DNA of 64,000 bases, from assembly GCA_010093685.1 (NCBI GenBank), contig MU006218.1, forward strand, positions 779,766 to 843,765, in the 5' to 3' direction. How positions within the stretch are numbered: the stretch's first letter is position 1; the number at the start of each line of letters is the position of its first letter. The stretch comes from Ophiobolus disseminans. Its lineage: Eukaryota > Ascomycota > Dothideomycetes > Pleosporales > Phaeosphaeriaceae. Of this stretch, positions 1-10,575 are shown in pieces. The position numbers were made by a program, and so were the translations under genes. The notes beneath the pieces were generated by a model. That model ran no database searches. It was not told the DNA's origin and saw only the letters and a list, made by a program, of their open reading frames with translations.

Positions 1-265
1 GTTGCGAAGATGGGGGAGTGAGTTTGAGAAGTGAGTATATTGTGTTCGGTGAGGAAATGTGTGGGAATAATTTGATGTCAATTAATTTTCTCTGAAGTGC
101 ACGACGAACATGCTGTGCCAATAACTCAGTCGTCATCAAACCTGGGACTTGAATGGAGAAGTAGCATGTGTCTTGTTGTGCATTAAGCTTTGCTACAGGT
201 ATCGTACCCTCTCGCACAAATTCCAAACACTAGGGCCTACCGCCTCTCAAATGCCCATTTCCTCG

Positions 266-652
266 CTAAGTAACTTCCAATACTTCCTTCGCGCAATCTA
301 GAAACGTCTGCAAATACTTCAACACCAGCTGCCCCTTCTCCAGCGCCTCCTGCCACTTCATTCGTAGCATACCATCGTACGCCTCTCTCATGTTATCCTC
401 CATCTTGTTAGGATTACCCATCTGCATGTGCAGCTCGGCCCATTTTTTTCTCTTCCACGTTTCATACTCTGCAGTTTCCTGCTGAATGTTCTGAGACATT
501 TGTTTGATGGATAGAGCATGTTCGATCATGGATTGCCTGAGGTCAACTAGTAATTTGTTCACTGGGTCAGCGGGATCGATGGTGTAGGGTCTTTTGTAGG
601 TTGGGCGTGGGAAGCTGATGGACGTTGGTGGGTCCGGTGAAGTGTTGGTCAT
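266..652 (-). CDS. Small hypothetical protein, 128 aa
   Basis: I do not recognise this protein. The frame is open up to 802, but I place the start at 650-652 because the palindrome TACCTAGGTA (655-664) lies just upstream of this ATG and looks non-coding; starts at 781 or 802 would give up to 178 aa. The N-terminal 30 residues are rich in Pro, Thr and Ser. The rest, about residues 40-128, is charged and probably helical, with Lys/Glu/Gln-rich stretches and a tryptophan-containing basic patch (ETWKRKKWAEL), so a coiled coil is likely. There is no signal peptide or membrane segment in the short form and no intron is needed. It could be lineage-specific. Confidence 0.45.
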   Translation of the reverse strand: MTNTSPDPPTSISFPRPTYKRPYTIDPADPVNKLLVDLRQSMIEHALSIKQMSQNIQQETAEYETWKRKKWAELHMQMGNPNKMEDNMREAYDGMLRMKWQEALEKGQLVLKYLQTFLDCAKEVLEVT

Positions 653-654
653 GG

Positions 655-664
655 TACCTAGGTA
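655..664. repeat. TACCTAGGTA palindrome, copy 1
   Basis: Exact 10-bp palindrome TACCTAGGTA. It sits two bases upstream of the chosen start codon of the small minus-strand gene. Four further exact copies occur in the window. Confidence 0.7.
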
Positions 665-964
665 GATGTTGGGGAAGAAATTGGGATTGATGAAGATATG
701 ATTAGGAGAGGGCGGCGTAGCTTTATGATATATAGGCCGTAGGTGTTTTACACACATCAATTGTTCGATTCTGCTTGACATGATAGCAATTACTACTGTC
801 ACGAGCTCTACGCTAGGCTAAGGTTGTAGAAGAAAAAAAAAGCGCATGAAAACAAGGAGCCTGATACTCGTGTGTAAACAGCAAGCTATTGCGTAGACGC
901 GAGGCACCAAAACTCTCCCGCTATTATTACTTTGATTATATTGTCAACAAAACACAAATCTTGC

Positions 965-1084
965 ACATACGACCATAGGATCTTGAATAACAGCGCTTCC
1001 CGTTCGCTCAGCGGTACTTAAGCAGGATACCGGCGGATTAGTAGTCAGGTGGGTGACCACTGGCGAATACCTGCTGTTGTATGT
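965..1084 (+). rRNA. 5S ribosomal RNA
   Basis: A 120-nt sequence matches fungal 5S rRNA throughout. It starts ACATACGACCATAG and ends CTGCTGTTGTATGT, so the terminal helix (ACATAC with GTATGT) closes. The internal control region is present: GCGGATTAGTAGTCAGGTGG followed by GTGACCACTGGCGAA. The helix formed by GGATCTTG and CAGGATACC pairs completely around the usual bulged A, which argues for a functional or recently functional copy. A run of five T at 1084-1088 gives the RNA polymerase III terminator. Single 5S genes scattered through the genome, away from the rDNA array, are known in filamentous ascomycetes such as Neurospora. Confidence 0.93.
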
Positions 1085-1088
1085 TTTT
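1084..1088 (+). terminator. Pol III T-run terminator of the 5S gene
   Basis: Five consecutive T directly after the closing helix of the 5S rRNA gene, the standard RNA polymerase III stop signal. Confidence 0.75.
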
Positions 1089-1533
1089 GCCATTCTTTGT
1101 GCACCTGAAATGGGATGGAAGGAAGGAGATAGTAGAGGAAGAACTCGCTCGTCTGTTGTCTCTACCAGCTCAACGAAACGTGTCCCATGACTTTATGTAG
1201 CGATTTAGGGTTAGTTAATCTCGAGCATGCAATAGCCTTTTTTCCTTGTGACGAATCGTTTGTGTGACTTGCGACGATATCGGTGTGAGAACTATTGCAG
1301 TTTGAGTTCAGGGGAGATGAGGTGATAGGGAGCGGTTGAGTTTTTCACGCATAGTATTAAATTATAACTCAGGGCAATAAATACGTGTAGAGTGCTGACT
1401 AGGTATGCGTGTTGGAATGTTTCGCACGTGGCTGATGTGTGTTGGTAAAAACCGTATGATCCAAACAGAACGTGTAAACTTGCGGAACTCCGGGACTGCT
1501 AAATTTCGAACTAACAGACGAGCTCCCGCATTC
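1089..1533. other. Intergenic, 5S rRNA gene to 2EXR-like gene
   Basis: No gene seen. It is the downstream flank of the 5S gene and the 3' flank of the minus-strand 2EXR-like gene. The short plus-strand frame from 1405 runs antisense to that gene. Confidence 0.6.
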
Positions 1534-2148
1534 TCAGGCCGGGTTTTTCTTTACTCGTTTCTGAAAAGTACGAGTGAACTTGTTCCACCCGCTCCACGTC
1601 ACCGTGACCTTGCACCCCGGATTCCACTCTTGCACAAGCGTCCACAGCTTGTCCAGTTTCTCGTCCACTTCGAGGTGATACTGTTCAATGTCTTCATAGT
1701 ACACCGTGGGAGAGCCAAAGGTCAAGTAGATATGCTTCAGCGCCGGTAGCCGTTTCATCCACGACATATCTGCTTCGTTTACCCAGTTTGGCACGGGGCG
1801 GCCGAGAAAGGGAGTAATTGGCTTTTCCATAGCCCATTTCTCGAACTCCAGTGCGCGGATGGCGGCTCTATCGGCGAGTGGAATACGAGGGAGCCATTTA
1901 CGGACGCTGTGATTGCTTTGGATGATTACTCGAATGATGTTGTACCGGTAGAGGGCGTCGGACGTTTCGTTGAAGATCTGGCGACATGTCATGCGCGGGT
2001 TGCAGGTATCTCGCTTACAGCCCTTTCTCGTGACCGGACAGAAATAACTGAATTGAAAGACATAGGAGTAGATGTTGTCGCGGACTTCGCGTGGCAGTTG
2101 GAGGAGTGGAGATGCCACGGGGGGCGAATGGTCAAGTTGCAATAACAT
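1534..2148 (-). CDS. 2EXR/F-box-like domain protein, 204 aa
   Basis: An intronless 204-residue protein of the large fungal 2EXR (DUF7730-like) group. The diagnostic stretch lies at about residues 16-32 (LLQLPREVRDNIYSYVF), an F-box-like helix pair. A second block (PRMTCRQIFNETSDALY, about residues 52-68) has the 'C-R-Q-I' pattern these proteins show where a prior hit is tested against a domain end. The C-terminal half is rich in Trp and Lys. There is no signal peptide or membrane helix. Function is unknown; members are thought of as F-box-like adaptors, but that is inference. It belongs to the same broad family as the genes at 59.6-64 kb, yet unlike most of those it is unbroken. Confidence 0.65.
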   Translation of the reverse strand: MLLQLDHSPPVASPLLQLPREVRDNIYSYVFQFSYFCPVTRKGCKRDTCNPRMTCRQIFNETSDALYRYNIIRVIIQSNHSVRKWLPRIPLADRAAIRALEFEKWAMEKPITPFLGRPVPNWVNEADMSWMKRLPALKHIYLTFGSPTVYYEDIEQYHLEVDEKLDKLWTLVQEWNPGCKVTVTWSGWNKFTRTFQKRVKKNPA

Positions 2149-2723
2149 TTTGCTAAAGGAACTGAGTGCGGTAGGAAAATTGAGGAGACTTCAATTCATG
2201 ATGATTGAATATATCCAAATGTACCTGCGTGTGAGGGTCATCGGTACCATGTTTGCTGTTGTGGGCCCTCTCACCGGGACGACGATATGATTTTGATGGA
2301 CCAGATCCATGTGCTCACAACAAGTTAGAAGTTACAAGGTTTTCGCGTTCGTTCCAATGTGCTAGCTGAACATCGCAACGACTGTGCGATTGCTCGGAAA
2401 GTGCGTTGTCTAATGAAGGCCAGGACGATGCACCAATGGTTGAGGTTTTCACGTGCGAAATGAGTCGCCAAGGCGATGACGTGCCGGCAAGGTACGACCC
2501 TGGCTTCGAACACCAAATGGTGTTGTCAAGCGAGCCGGGAGAGCCGCGCGCTCGAGGTTTGATATGCCCGCGAGGCCCCAGGCTGAGAGTGCTGGCTCCA
2601 TCTATTCCTATACACCTCGGCGCCTGCCTTGATTGATCCCCCGCACGACGCATCGTTTTCCACCCACATGGCCCAGCGGCCCAAAACGTGCTGGATATAA
2701 ATTGCCCAAGAACCCCTTGCGCC

Positions 2724-4339
2724 ATGTCACTCCCACCTCCTGTCACCCAACCCACTATGCCGCCGAGTAAAGGTACGACCCGTCACTGTGCACCACCAGA
2801 ATTCATCGCTGATCGCTGCCACTGCAGAAACTGCGAAGCATGAGTGCATCTCCGACGACGCGCTGCAGCACCTGAAAACATACAAATACTCGAGCGTCGA
2901 CAAATCTTTCATCTCCCGCTACATCCTCAAGCATTACGTACGCACCCCCACGACTGCCCGAATCTGCACCACGATCTAACCCGTGCGCAGTGGAATGGCT
3001 TCGTCGAGCTCCTGCCCATGTGGATTGCGCCGAACCTCGTCACGTTATTAGGCTTCTTCTTCATACTGGGAAACGTGCTCCTGCTCGAACTATACATCCC
3101 AGACCTGGTCGGACCAGTGAGTGGCATGTTACGGAAAACATGGCGTGCAGAGCTGATGTGAGACGCAGGCCCCGTCATGGGTATACTACAGCTTCGCGTT
3201 CGGCATGTGGATGTAAGAAGACTCGATTGCACACTCACCGCATGGCGCTAACCGCGACCCTGCAGGTACTCCACCATGGACAATGTCGACGGGAAGCAGG
3301 CGCGCCGCACCGGAACGTCGAGTCCGCTGGGAGAGCTCTTCGAGTACGTGACATACAGCCCAATGCGCCACCACCCGAGACTGATATGACATAGCCATGG
3401 CATTGACTCCCTCAACTGCACCCTGGCCAGTCTTCTCGAGACAGCCGCTGTCGGCTATGGTTCCACCAAGATTGGCGCATTCACGGCGCTGATTCCAGTA
3501 CTTCCCATGTTCTTCTCCACATGGGAGACGTACCACACGCACACCCTGTACCTGGGGTACTTCAACGGCCCGACAGGTAAGATTATCTATTCAGACACCA
3601 TGCTACACGCTGACACTTTGTAGAGGGCCTCATCCTCGCCTGCCTCTTCATCTGCGCGTCTGGCTACTTTGGCCCCGAGATCTGGTCGACTCCTCTCGCA
3701 CACTACTTCCCCTCATATAAGACAGAGATCGGCGACATTACGTTGAAGGAGCTGTGGATACCCATTATCCTCTTCACCTTCTTCGTCGCGCATCTGCCAG
3801 CCTGCATCGTCAATGTCGCACGCGCGCGACGTGCAAGGAACCAGCCCTTCCTACCATTGATCTACGAGTGGACGCCTCTGGTTGTCTTCGTTGCCAGCAC
3901 CATGGCATGGCTTGGCTCGCCATACTCGCACCTCCTCGAAGACAACCACCTTGTGTTGTACTGCCTGACCATGTCTCTAGTCTTCGGACGAATGACGACG
4001 AAGATCATCCTCGCGCATCTTACCCATCAGCCCTTCCCATACTGGACGGTCATGCTGGTGCCCATGATTGGAGGCGCACTGCTCGTAAACCACCCGTACT
4101 TCACCATCCCCGGAACGACTTTCGGGCCCATATCTGCCAACTTTGAGCTCTGGTACCTGCGGGCATACTTCGTCTTCGCCGCTGTTGTGTACGGGCGCTG
4201 GGCGCACCTTGTCATCACCAGCATCTGCGACTTCCTCGGCATCAACTGCTTGACGATCCCGCAGAAGACGGGAGAGAAGATTGCGAAGCCGAACGGCATC
4301 GCAAATGGAGTGCACCACGAGAAGGGTCGCGTGGACTAG
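2724..4339 (+). CDS. Choline/ethanolaminephosphotransferase (CPT1/EPT1 family)
   Basis: Last step of the Kennedy pathway: transfers phosphocholine or phosphoethanolamine from the CDP-alcohol to diacylglycerol in ER/Golgi membranes. Seven exons were inferred: 2724-2772, 2828-2937, 2991-3116, 3169-3212, 3266-3343, 3395-3576 and 3624-4339, giving 434 aa. All junctions are GT-AG and keep frame. The CDP-alcohol phosphotransferase signature DG-x2-AR-x8-G-x3-D-x3-D is complete across exons 5 and 6 (DNVDGKQARR at about residues 115-124, then LGELFDHGID). An N-terminal block (LKTYKYSSVDKSFISRYILK) and WNGFVELLPMWIAPN fit the yeast enzymes. Several hydrophobic helices follow. An in-frame ATG at 2757 is an alternative start. 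The sequence alone does not separate choline from ethanolamine preference. Confidence 0.92.
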
Positions 4340-5229
4340 ATCCACATTCCCATTTGACAGCTACAAACCGGAGACGATTACTCATATGCGCATTTAGACA
4401 TGATGATTCGTATCATCCACTTTTGCATACCAGCTTTTGCGCGCAGCGAGCTCTCCACAATCTAGACATCTCGTGCTACAGTTATTGCTGTACCACTGAG
4501 CTTTGACGACAATGACGGCAGGATAGACCATACTATACACCATATTGTTAATTGTAATTATTTGAAGGAAGCGAGGCGGCGAGAATGTACACACTGCATA
4601 CCATGCGCTACTTGTGTATTCTGGATTTCTGTTGTCTCCATCTATATTCCTGCATAGCGGCTTGGAATAGCTGCATGGCAATCTTGGTTTGCTGATTGTG
4701 GGACTGTGCAGCGACGCAACGAACCAGGAGAAATGGAAGAAGACACTGCCTACGGAAGGCCGTGCGAAGGCCGCAGGTTAGTGCGTGTTGGTGCATAAAA
4801 GCGCAGCTGAAGTACTTAGCCCCAACGCTCAGCCAATCATGATCTATTCCCCCATGCAAGCGCTGCGCCCGCTCACTGACCTCCATCTTCATATCTCCAT
4901 GTTTTCTATATTTACGAGCAGTTTGTGCACTACATTTCTGCATGCAGTTGGAGTCGCCACCAGACTGAAGGTGTGCTGCGTCACTGCTTTCCTGTGGTGT
5001 GTCGTTTTGGAGGCTTCACGACGAATGCGGAGACACCGTCGCCTGTGAGGCTGGCTGATGGCGCACATGCACAGGTCAGTTTGGGGCTGAAGGAACGGCC
5101 TGGCCGATACCTCCCTCTTCACACATAAGACTAGAGTCTGCCTCGCAAACGTGAATGTCTCAGGCGTGCACTCAAATATAATCCATCAGCAACCTCTATG
5201 CTCGTTTCCTGCTCCGACAATCACTCGCC
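4340..5229. other. Intergenic, 0.9 kb
   Basis: No gene seen. It holds the 3' flank of the phosphotransferase gene and the promoter of the next membrane-protein gene. Short open frames here lack codon or domain support. Confidence 0.6.
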
Positions 5230-6557
5230 ATGTCGTGGAAGGTCTTTGACTGCGATAAGGTTAATCCTAACTGCCAGTTGAGGAACCAAACTATCGATGC
5301 GAATCCCGATATCGCCGGTGTTGGTGTACGTTTGTTCGCGTTTTTTGTGGTTTGGAGTGCGGTGTACTGACGTTTGCCTAGATCGTCATCTCTTTTCTCA
5401 TGACAACATGTCTCGCCTTCCTCATCGCATTCACCGTCATCTTCCTTGATCGATACGAACAGATCATCAACCTGTACCGCCGCTACGTCTCCAAGAAGAC
5501 CGAAGACTACGAACAGAACTACAACGGCCCGTACTGGCGCTCCACGGACTTTTGGTCGCGCGTGCTTAGCAAGAACCTCCTGGCGTTCAGCGACACGCAG
5601 CTGCTCACTGGCTTGGCCATACAATTCACGGGCCTGCTGAAGCACTGTGATGTGAGCGTGTATCACTGGAAGATCGTCACCGAGCTGGCGTTCTTAACGA
5701 CCGTCACACATCTTTTGGCTGTTGTCGCGCTACGGAATTACTTTGTCAAGAACAGGTGGATCAATTTGCCCCGGATATTCTTCATGCTGGCAAACCTCGG
5801 CGTCCTAGGGTATACCTCGTTCATCGCGTACTCGTACGACCTCGCCGGTCTCGATCTCTCCACGCCGCTTGCATGTTTCTTCAAGGGCGAGCGCCCAGAG
5901 GTCAAATCGGCCCTGCAGACCAAGTGGGCGGGTCTGCTCATCGGAGCCGTAGGAGGGCACGTCACAGTCATACTTGCCATGTACTGCTTGGCCGAGCCAA
6001 AGAAAGACAGCAAGAAAGCATGGTACTACTGGCTAGGCGCGTCGTTCCGAACGTGGATCATCGCGCCCATCTACGGTATGTACGGCATCTACATGGCTGG
6101 AGACGGACTGCAATACACCCAAGCGCTCGGGAAGTCCGATCAGGTCTCAACAAACCCGTTCATGATAATCATACCCCAAGCACCCAACACGCCATCCGTC
6201 TACATGAACGGCAGCGAAAATGAATGGAACTTCGGCCAATTTCTGCCCGTTTTGCTGCTCGCCCTACCACTCTTCGCCGGCTGGGAGTCTTTCTGGGAAG
6301 AAAAGGACGAGGACAGGGATAATCGCTTTGGAAGGAGTAATCGCCGCACATGGCAGCACGGATCGAACAGCCGGATCGAAACGTTGCAAGTTGAGGCTGA
6401 GAAGCGGTTCAGCAATGAGATGAGGAGAAGGACGTCGAGGAGCGCGTCTGCGGAGGAAAGGACGCTGCAGAGTGATGGGCTGACACCGGTGCAGACGCCG
6501 AGGCAGGTTGCGATGCCGCCGAGGTTTTCGACGACGCCGAATGTTGGGGGTAGGTGA
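5230..6557 (+). CDS. Seven-helix membrane protein of unknown function, 423 aa
   Basis: Two exons, 5230-5325 and 5382-6557, separated by a 56-nt GT-AG intron. The first exon encodes a short extracellular-type N-terminus with two Cys (CDKVNPNC) and an N-glycosylation sequon (NQT). About seven hydrophobic helices follow, for example around ISFLMTTCLAFLIAFTVIFL, IVTELAFLTTVTHLLAVVAL and FGQFLPVLLLALPLFAGW. The C-terminal 85 residues are hydrophilic, basic, Ser/Arg-rich and end in a Thr/Pro-rich tail, likely cytosolic and phosphorylated. This topology is receptor-like, but no G-protein-coupled receptor motif is evident. I recognise it only as a conserved type of fungal integral membrane protein. 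Confidence 0.85.
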
Positions 6558-7292
6558 TGGGGTTTGGGTGTGGGGGGTTTGGGAAGATAGATACGACGTT
6601 ATGACACCTTTTCACTGTGGTGATGGCCCCTGAGGACGTTGAGCCTCCAAGTTCCCATCTCTCTCCTATGGTACCCAGCCCCTGAGTGAACGAAATTTCC
6701 TTCACCTCAGCCACCTCTCTCAGCCAATTAGAGGCCTTTAAAGAACCCAGTTGAACTGGTCAAAAACGGCTCGTCCACCGGGGTGTGAGAACCCAGTTTC
6801 CACCCCGGTTCTACCGGGTTGGTAGAACCCGACTTTGCTCCGTAGGGAAGAGCATCGCGCCGTCGCGCAAGTGGTCATCGAAGACTGACATATCTCGCCT
6901 GAACTCGTTGCGGCGAAGTAAGCTGGACAAGGACGACTTCGTGAGGGGTGGGGCGGGCATGCAGAGGTTTGCGAATGATGACAAGGTTACGGCGCAGTGT
7001 TCGAGCGGGACGCCGCTTGAGAGATCATTTAGATCGAATAAGGATGATATGCCGTTGGCAGCTACGGCGGCGCCGATGGGGAGGCCGATGGGTGGCATTA
7101 TGGTGCAGAAGGAATATAGTGTTGATGGATTCAGTCACGGAAGCAGTGGGGGTGCACGAGGGCGGGACGTGCGAGGTAGCTGTGATGGATGCGAAGATGT
7201 TGATATTAAGCTATGATTGTAAGTCGTTGCAATATCCAGCACGCTTTGGCAAGTATGTTGCGACCCGACGCATTGAGATTTCCTGATGCAAC
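6558..7292. other. Intergenic with a possible gene relic
   Basis: A plus-strand frame of 143 codons (6785-7216) is open and has a Lys/Arg/Asp-rich composition with the ending MGGIMVQKEYSVD. That looks like the cytosolic tail of a fungal membrane protein, but no upstream exons were found, so it may be a relic. The two gene ends here converge (plus-strand membrane protein, minus-strand metalloprotease). Confidence 0.35.
6807..6829. repeat. Perfect 9-bp inverted repeat (hairpin)
   Basis: GGTTCTACC, a 5-nt spacer GGGTT, then GGTAGAACC. It lies about 250 bp past the stop codon of the seven-helix protein gene. It could be a 3'-end structure or chance. Confidence 0.5.
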
Positions 7293-9107
7293 CTAATTCC
7301 TCTGCATCCTCCCAAACCTGGGCATCATCTTCTTCGGCAACGGAGCACAACTACCGTTGGCACAGCAGACTGGGTCCTCGGCCGCGCACCCACTCTCACC
7401 ACAATGGCACGCGCAGCTGCCATTGGCACAACACGCCAAGCTGCCGGCTGAGCCACAGTTGAAATCGTTGGGCTTAGGCAATTTTGGGCCGGAGAGGTCG
7501 ATGGCAGGATTGTGCACATCGTCAACACAGAGATTGGTACCGGTGGAGTCGTCCGCGTCGCTGCAACCCAGAGGGCTGGAGCCGGAAAAGGATTCGATCT
7601 CGTTAGGTTGGACATTCAGATCTGCGGCGAGCACGGCGGCGTCGCGGTTCAGGTAAACAATGCCGTCGTAGTTGTAGATACCACCTGCAAGAAGCCAGGG
7701 CGCCGCCACGGGCCGGTCGATGTTTCTTACTTCAGGGTACTTCGGATATGCGCCAAGTGATGATGTCAACCAAGTGGCCAGGCAATATAATGCGATACTA
7801 TCGGCTAGAGACAAGGCGTCAATTACTGTTGAGCAAGAAGACTTGGGGAAAACATGCACATACCGTTTCTAATGACATAGGATCCAGTGTTGACTGTCCA
7901 CTTCGCCAAAGCTTTTGTGAATATGGGCCCATACGCTAGTTGTGTGACGATCTTGCCTTCATTATTGCGAACCTTGATCCGGAGATCTGTTATGTGTTTG
8001 TAATCAACACCACCAGCAGAGCGACCAACACTACCATCATTAGCAAAAGATGTTGGTTGCATTGCGACAGAAGCGTGACTCACTTGGCATCGATGTGCAT
8101 GAGCTCATGTATAGCGATCCATGCTACGGAGGACTTCTTAGCGTTGTTGCAAAGGGATAGCGCATTGGATAGGGAACCTACTCTGACATGTATACTTGTT
8201 GAGATCTAGCCTGTTGATGTTGCCTTCGGGGTATTTCTTCATGTTTTCAGCTAGTAGGTCCGGGCAAGTTCGCAAAGCGAAGAAACTGAGATTCGAAATC
8301 AGCTTCACGCGTATCTTGAGGAGAAGAGGAGCATACCCAGGACAGAAATTCTGTTTGCCAACATAGACATGACCATATGTCTCAGTGTTGGTATACGCGC
8401 GAGCTGCATAGCGCCATACAACCTGCCCGTTAACGTAACTGTATGCCCAGCACCGGCTGCTGCCTATAAATCTGTCAGCACGGTGGTTGCGGTTTCACGA
8501 ACCCTCACTAACATTTATCGTAATCCGGCTTTTTGGTACCGTCCGGACAGTTTACGTTGGCGGTATTTCGTGCGTAGTCGTTGCAATGCATGTCCATCTT
8601 CCATGCGAAGATAGTACCACCCGCTTCCCAGGTGTGCAGATTTCTTACCAAGTCTAGCCACAAATTAGTCTCGTCACAGAATGCTATGATTACCATAGGT
8701 AGCTTACTGTTGATCTTGTACTGATACGCTGCAGAATTCTTGCCACCTAAAAAGTCAATCGCAGCCTAGTCTACGTTAGATGACGCAAGTGGCCGCGGAG
8801 AACGGCTTCGGAGCGATGGTTTACTTACTTGAGACTCCCAATCGATGTCAAAATTCACAGCCTTGCCGATTGTCCTAAGATGCGACCATGCGTCATTGAT
8901 AGCCTTCCGCTGGGCGGTGTCACAACCCACGAAATTGAATCGGACTGCTTGCGGGTCCGGCACAGCAGAGACAGCGGGTGTAGGGGTTGGGACCACTGCT
9001 GTTGGGGTAGCGGGTGCGGGAGTCGGGGTCACTTGTCTCTTTTCGATTACGGAGCAAATGACTGCTGCCGGGCTGAGCACGGCCAGAGCAATAGTGGAGA
9101 TTCTCAT
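7293..9107 (-). CDS. Secreted zinc metalloprotease (HExxH), 482 aa
   Basis: Eight exons were inferred on the minus strand: 9107-8829, 8765-8708, 8653-8513, 8463-8337, 8285-8182, 8123-8084, 8030-7864 and 7825-7293; every junction keeps frame. The N-terminus is a signal peptide (MRISTIALAVLSPAAVICS) followed by a Lys-Arg site (EKRQ) typical of Kex2 processing. A Pro/Thr/Val-rich linker comes next (about residues 26-48). The catalytic motif HELMH is at about residues 241-245, in WIAIHELMHIDA. The fold resembles fungal M35/lysine-specific endopeptidase-like zincins, as the early CDTAQRKAINDAW block also suggests. The C-terminus is Cys-rich, with two copies of CCANGSC flanking an HCGESGC segment. 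Likely extracellular proteolysis; substrate unknown. Confidence 0.8.
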
Positions 9108-9634
9108 CGTTGCTGAGGTAGAATAATGAACTTGTTGGACGGATGGCAGCGTATTTTCTGCTCTTGCGGCAGTGCTAGTGTACTTATGTCTGAGCCATCA
9201 TAATTCACCTTGTACCTAGGTACTGATGCGCAACTCAGGTCCTCGTGTTCGAACGCTGTGTTTTTCGTGAATCTCTTTGTTGCGTAACTCGCTCCTTCGA
9301 GTTTCACATAATGCGCCGATTGTCGCTATAATAGGACCAGTTGCTGTTGGAGGATTGCCGAGCATGTAGAAGAAGTTGGGGAGGTACGTGCATTCGGCTG
9401 CAGGTACCTCTAGACCTTGTTCATTTACGGTAGCGCTTAACCGCCACCATGCTGACGTGAGGCTAGGGCTGTGGGACCTCGGGACGAGTATCGAAATCGC
9501 CAATTTCATGCAGTGTTAAGGCAAGAATTAATAGATGCTCAGATGCTTCGGCTTGGGACCAAAAATCTATTGTCGGCATTAGGAATTTGAGATCAACCAT
9601 ATGCGAGCTCTACACTTACCTCACAGCCTCATCT
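9108..9634. other. Intergenic, metalloprotease promoter
   Basis: No supported gene. It contains the promoter side of the minus-strand metalloprotease and the 3' flank of the MAPEG gene. A 97-codon minus-strand frame (9216-9509) starts with a hydrophobic stretch but lacks any recognisable domain. Confidence 0.55.
9213..9222. repeat. TACCTAGGTA palindrome, copy 2
   Basis: Exact 10-bp palindrome, about 105 bp upstream of the metalloprotease start codon. Confidence 0.7.
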
Positions 9635-10174
9635 CTATCTGCTGCGCCCCCTAGCTTGCAGTTGTATCGTCCCATTGAGCTTATTACCCGCCTGCCACAA
9701 CAAATAGAGGCACCTGCTGTTACTGATCCACCAAGTGACGCCTCTAAGTTGGCTCCAGAGGCGGTCTTCAACAAGAATGTAAATAAAACCATACGCAACC
9801 CGAGCCAAGGTATACGCCAGTCCAGCACTGTTGATTAGGCGTCGGTCGACTCCAGCCAGGGTAGCAAATCCAATAGCGCCTACAAAGAACGCGTAGTTCT
9901 CAACAGCATTGGCATGCGCGGATTCGTTGCGACGCAAAATGTCCAGCTGTTTTTGAGTGATTTTCCCGGACTTGACGGCTTGGTTGCCGTACTTGTCGAG
10001 ATCATGGCGAGGAGACTCATTGTGGTCGATGCCGTACCATTGCTTGAGTGTCCGGGAAGAGAGGACGCCGTAGGCCCAGATAAAGTGGAAGGCGAGGAAA
10101 GCAGGCGCGTAGTTTGGGATGAGAGTTGCTGAGGGGCCGGCGCGGAGACCAAGAGCGACGCCGGGAGGTGCCAT
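9635..10174 (-). CDS. MAPEG family membrane protein, 179 aa
   Basis: Member of the membrane-associated proteins in eicosanoid and glutathione metabolism family; fungal members are small ER-type membrane proteins with presumed glutathione S-transferase or related activity. The family core is clear: RRNESAHANAVENYAFFVGA (about residues 84-103), where the Arg-x-x-x-Ala-His-x-Asn-x-x-Glu pattern matches the glutathione-binding helix. Four hydrophobic helices follow the expected order. There is no intron and the length is close to the family norm of 140-180 aa. The C-terminal 10 residues are basic (QARGRSR). The exact substrate cannot be read from sequence. Confidence 0.85.
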   Translation of the reverse strand: MAPPGVALGLRAGPSATLIPNYAPAFLAFHFIWAYGVLSSRTLKQWYGIDHNESPRHDLDKYGNQAVKSGKITQKQLDILRRNESAHANAVENYAFFVGAIGFATLAGVDRRLINSAGLAYTLARVAYGFIYILVEDRLWSQLRGVTWWISNSRCLYLLWQAGNKLNGTIQLQARGRSR

Positions 10175-10575
10175 GGTGAATATGAGGCGACAGCGCTTGA
10201 CTGACGCGATGAGCTTGGAAAAGAGGAGAAGAGGCCTGTCCGGATAAATGATGTACAGAAGCGGTTATAGATCGTAGATTACTTGTAGACGTATGCAGCG
10301 GTCGTACCACGTGGGGGAAGGTGCCCGCCTTGGATCCGTGCTGCACCCAGCTCTGCTGGATCGAGCAACAATGAATACGGCCATAGATACCTGCTCACTC
10401 ACAGTTGCGCCAGTGTATGCTACCTTGCCGCATGCATGATTGCATCGAATGCTCATATGCTCCGATTTCGCTAGCCGCCACAAAGCTTTCTACAGACACC
10501 CCGCATTCACGTAGTCGGAGCCCATGTATGTTGGGCTGATCCGCTTTGACTAGTTGATCTCATCGTAGGTGTAAA

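Noticed and set aside
6785..7216. 143-codon open frame as a full gene
   Set aside because: No start context or upstream exons and no recognised domain; kept only as a possible relic in the intergenic note.
8084..8285. Apparent frameshift in the metalloprotease just before the HELMH motif
   Set aside because: A normal intron (8124-8181, GTAGGT donor, CTAAG-type branch, CGTAG acceptor) joins CAG-A to CA-TGG in the correct phase, so the gene is intact.
9216..9509. 97-codon minus-strand frame with hydrophobic start as a small secreted protein
   Set aside because: Weak signal-like start, few cysteines, no domain, and it lies in the metalloprotease promoter region.
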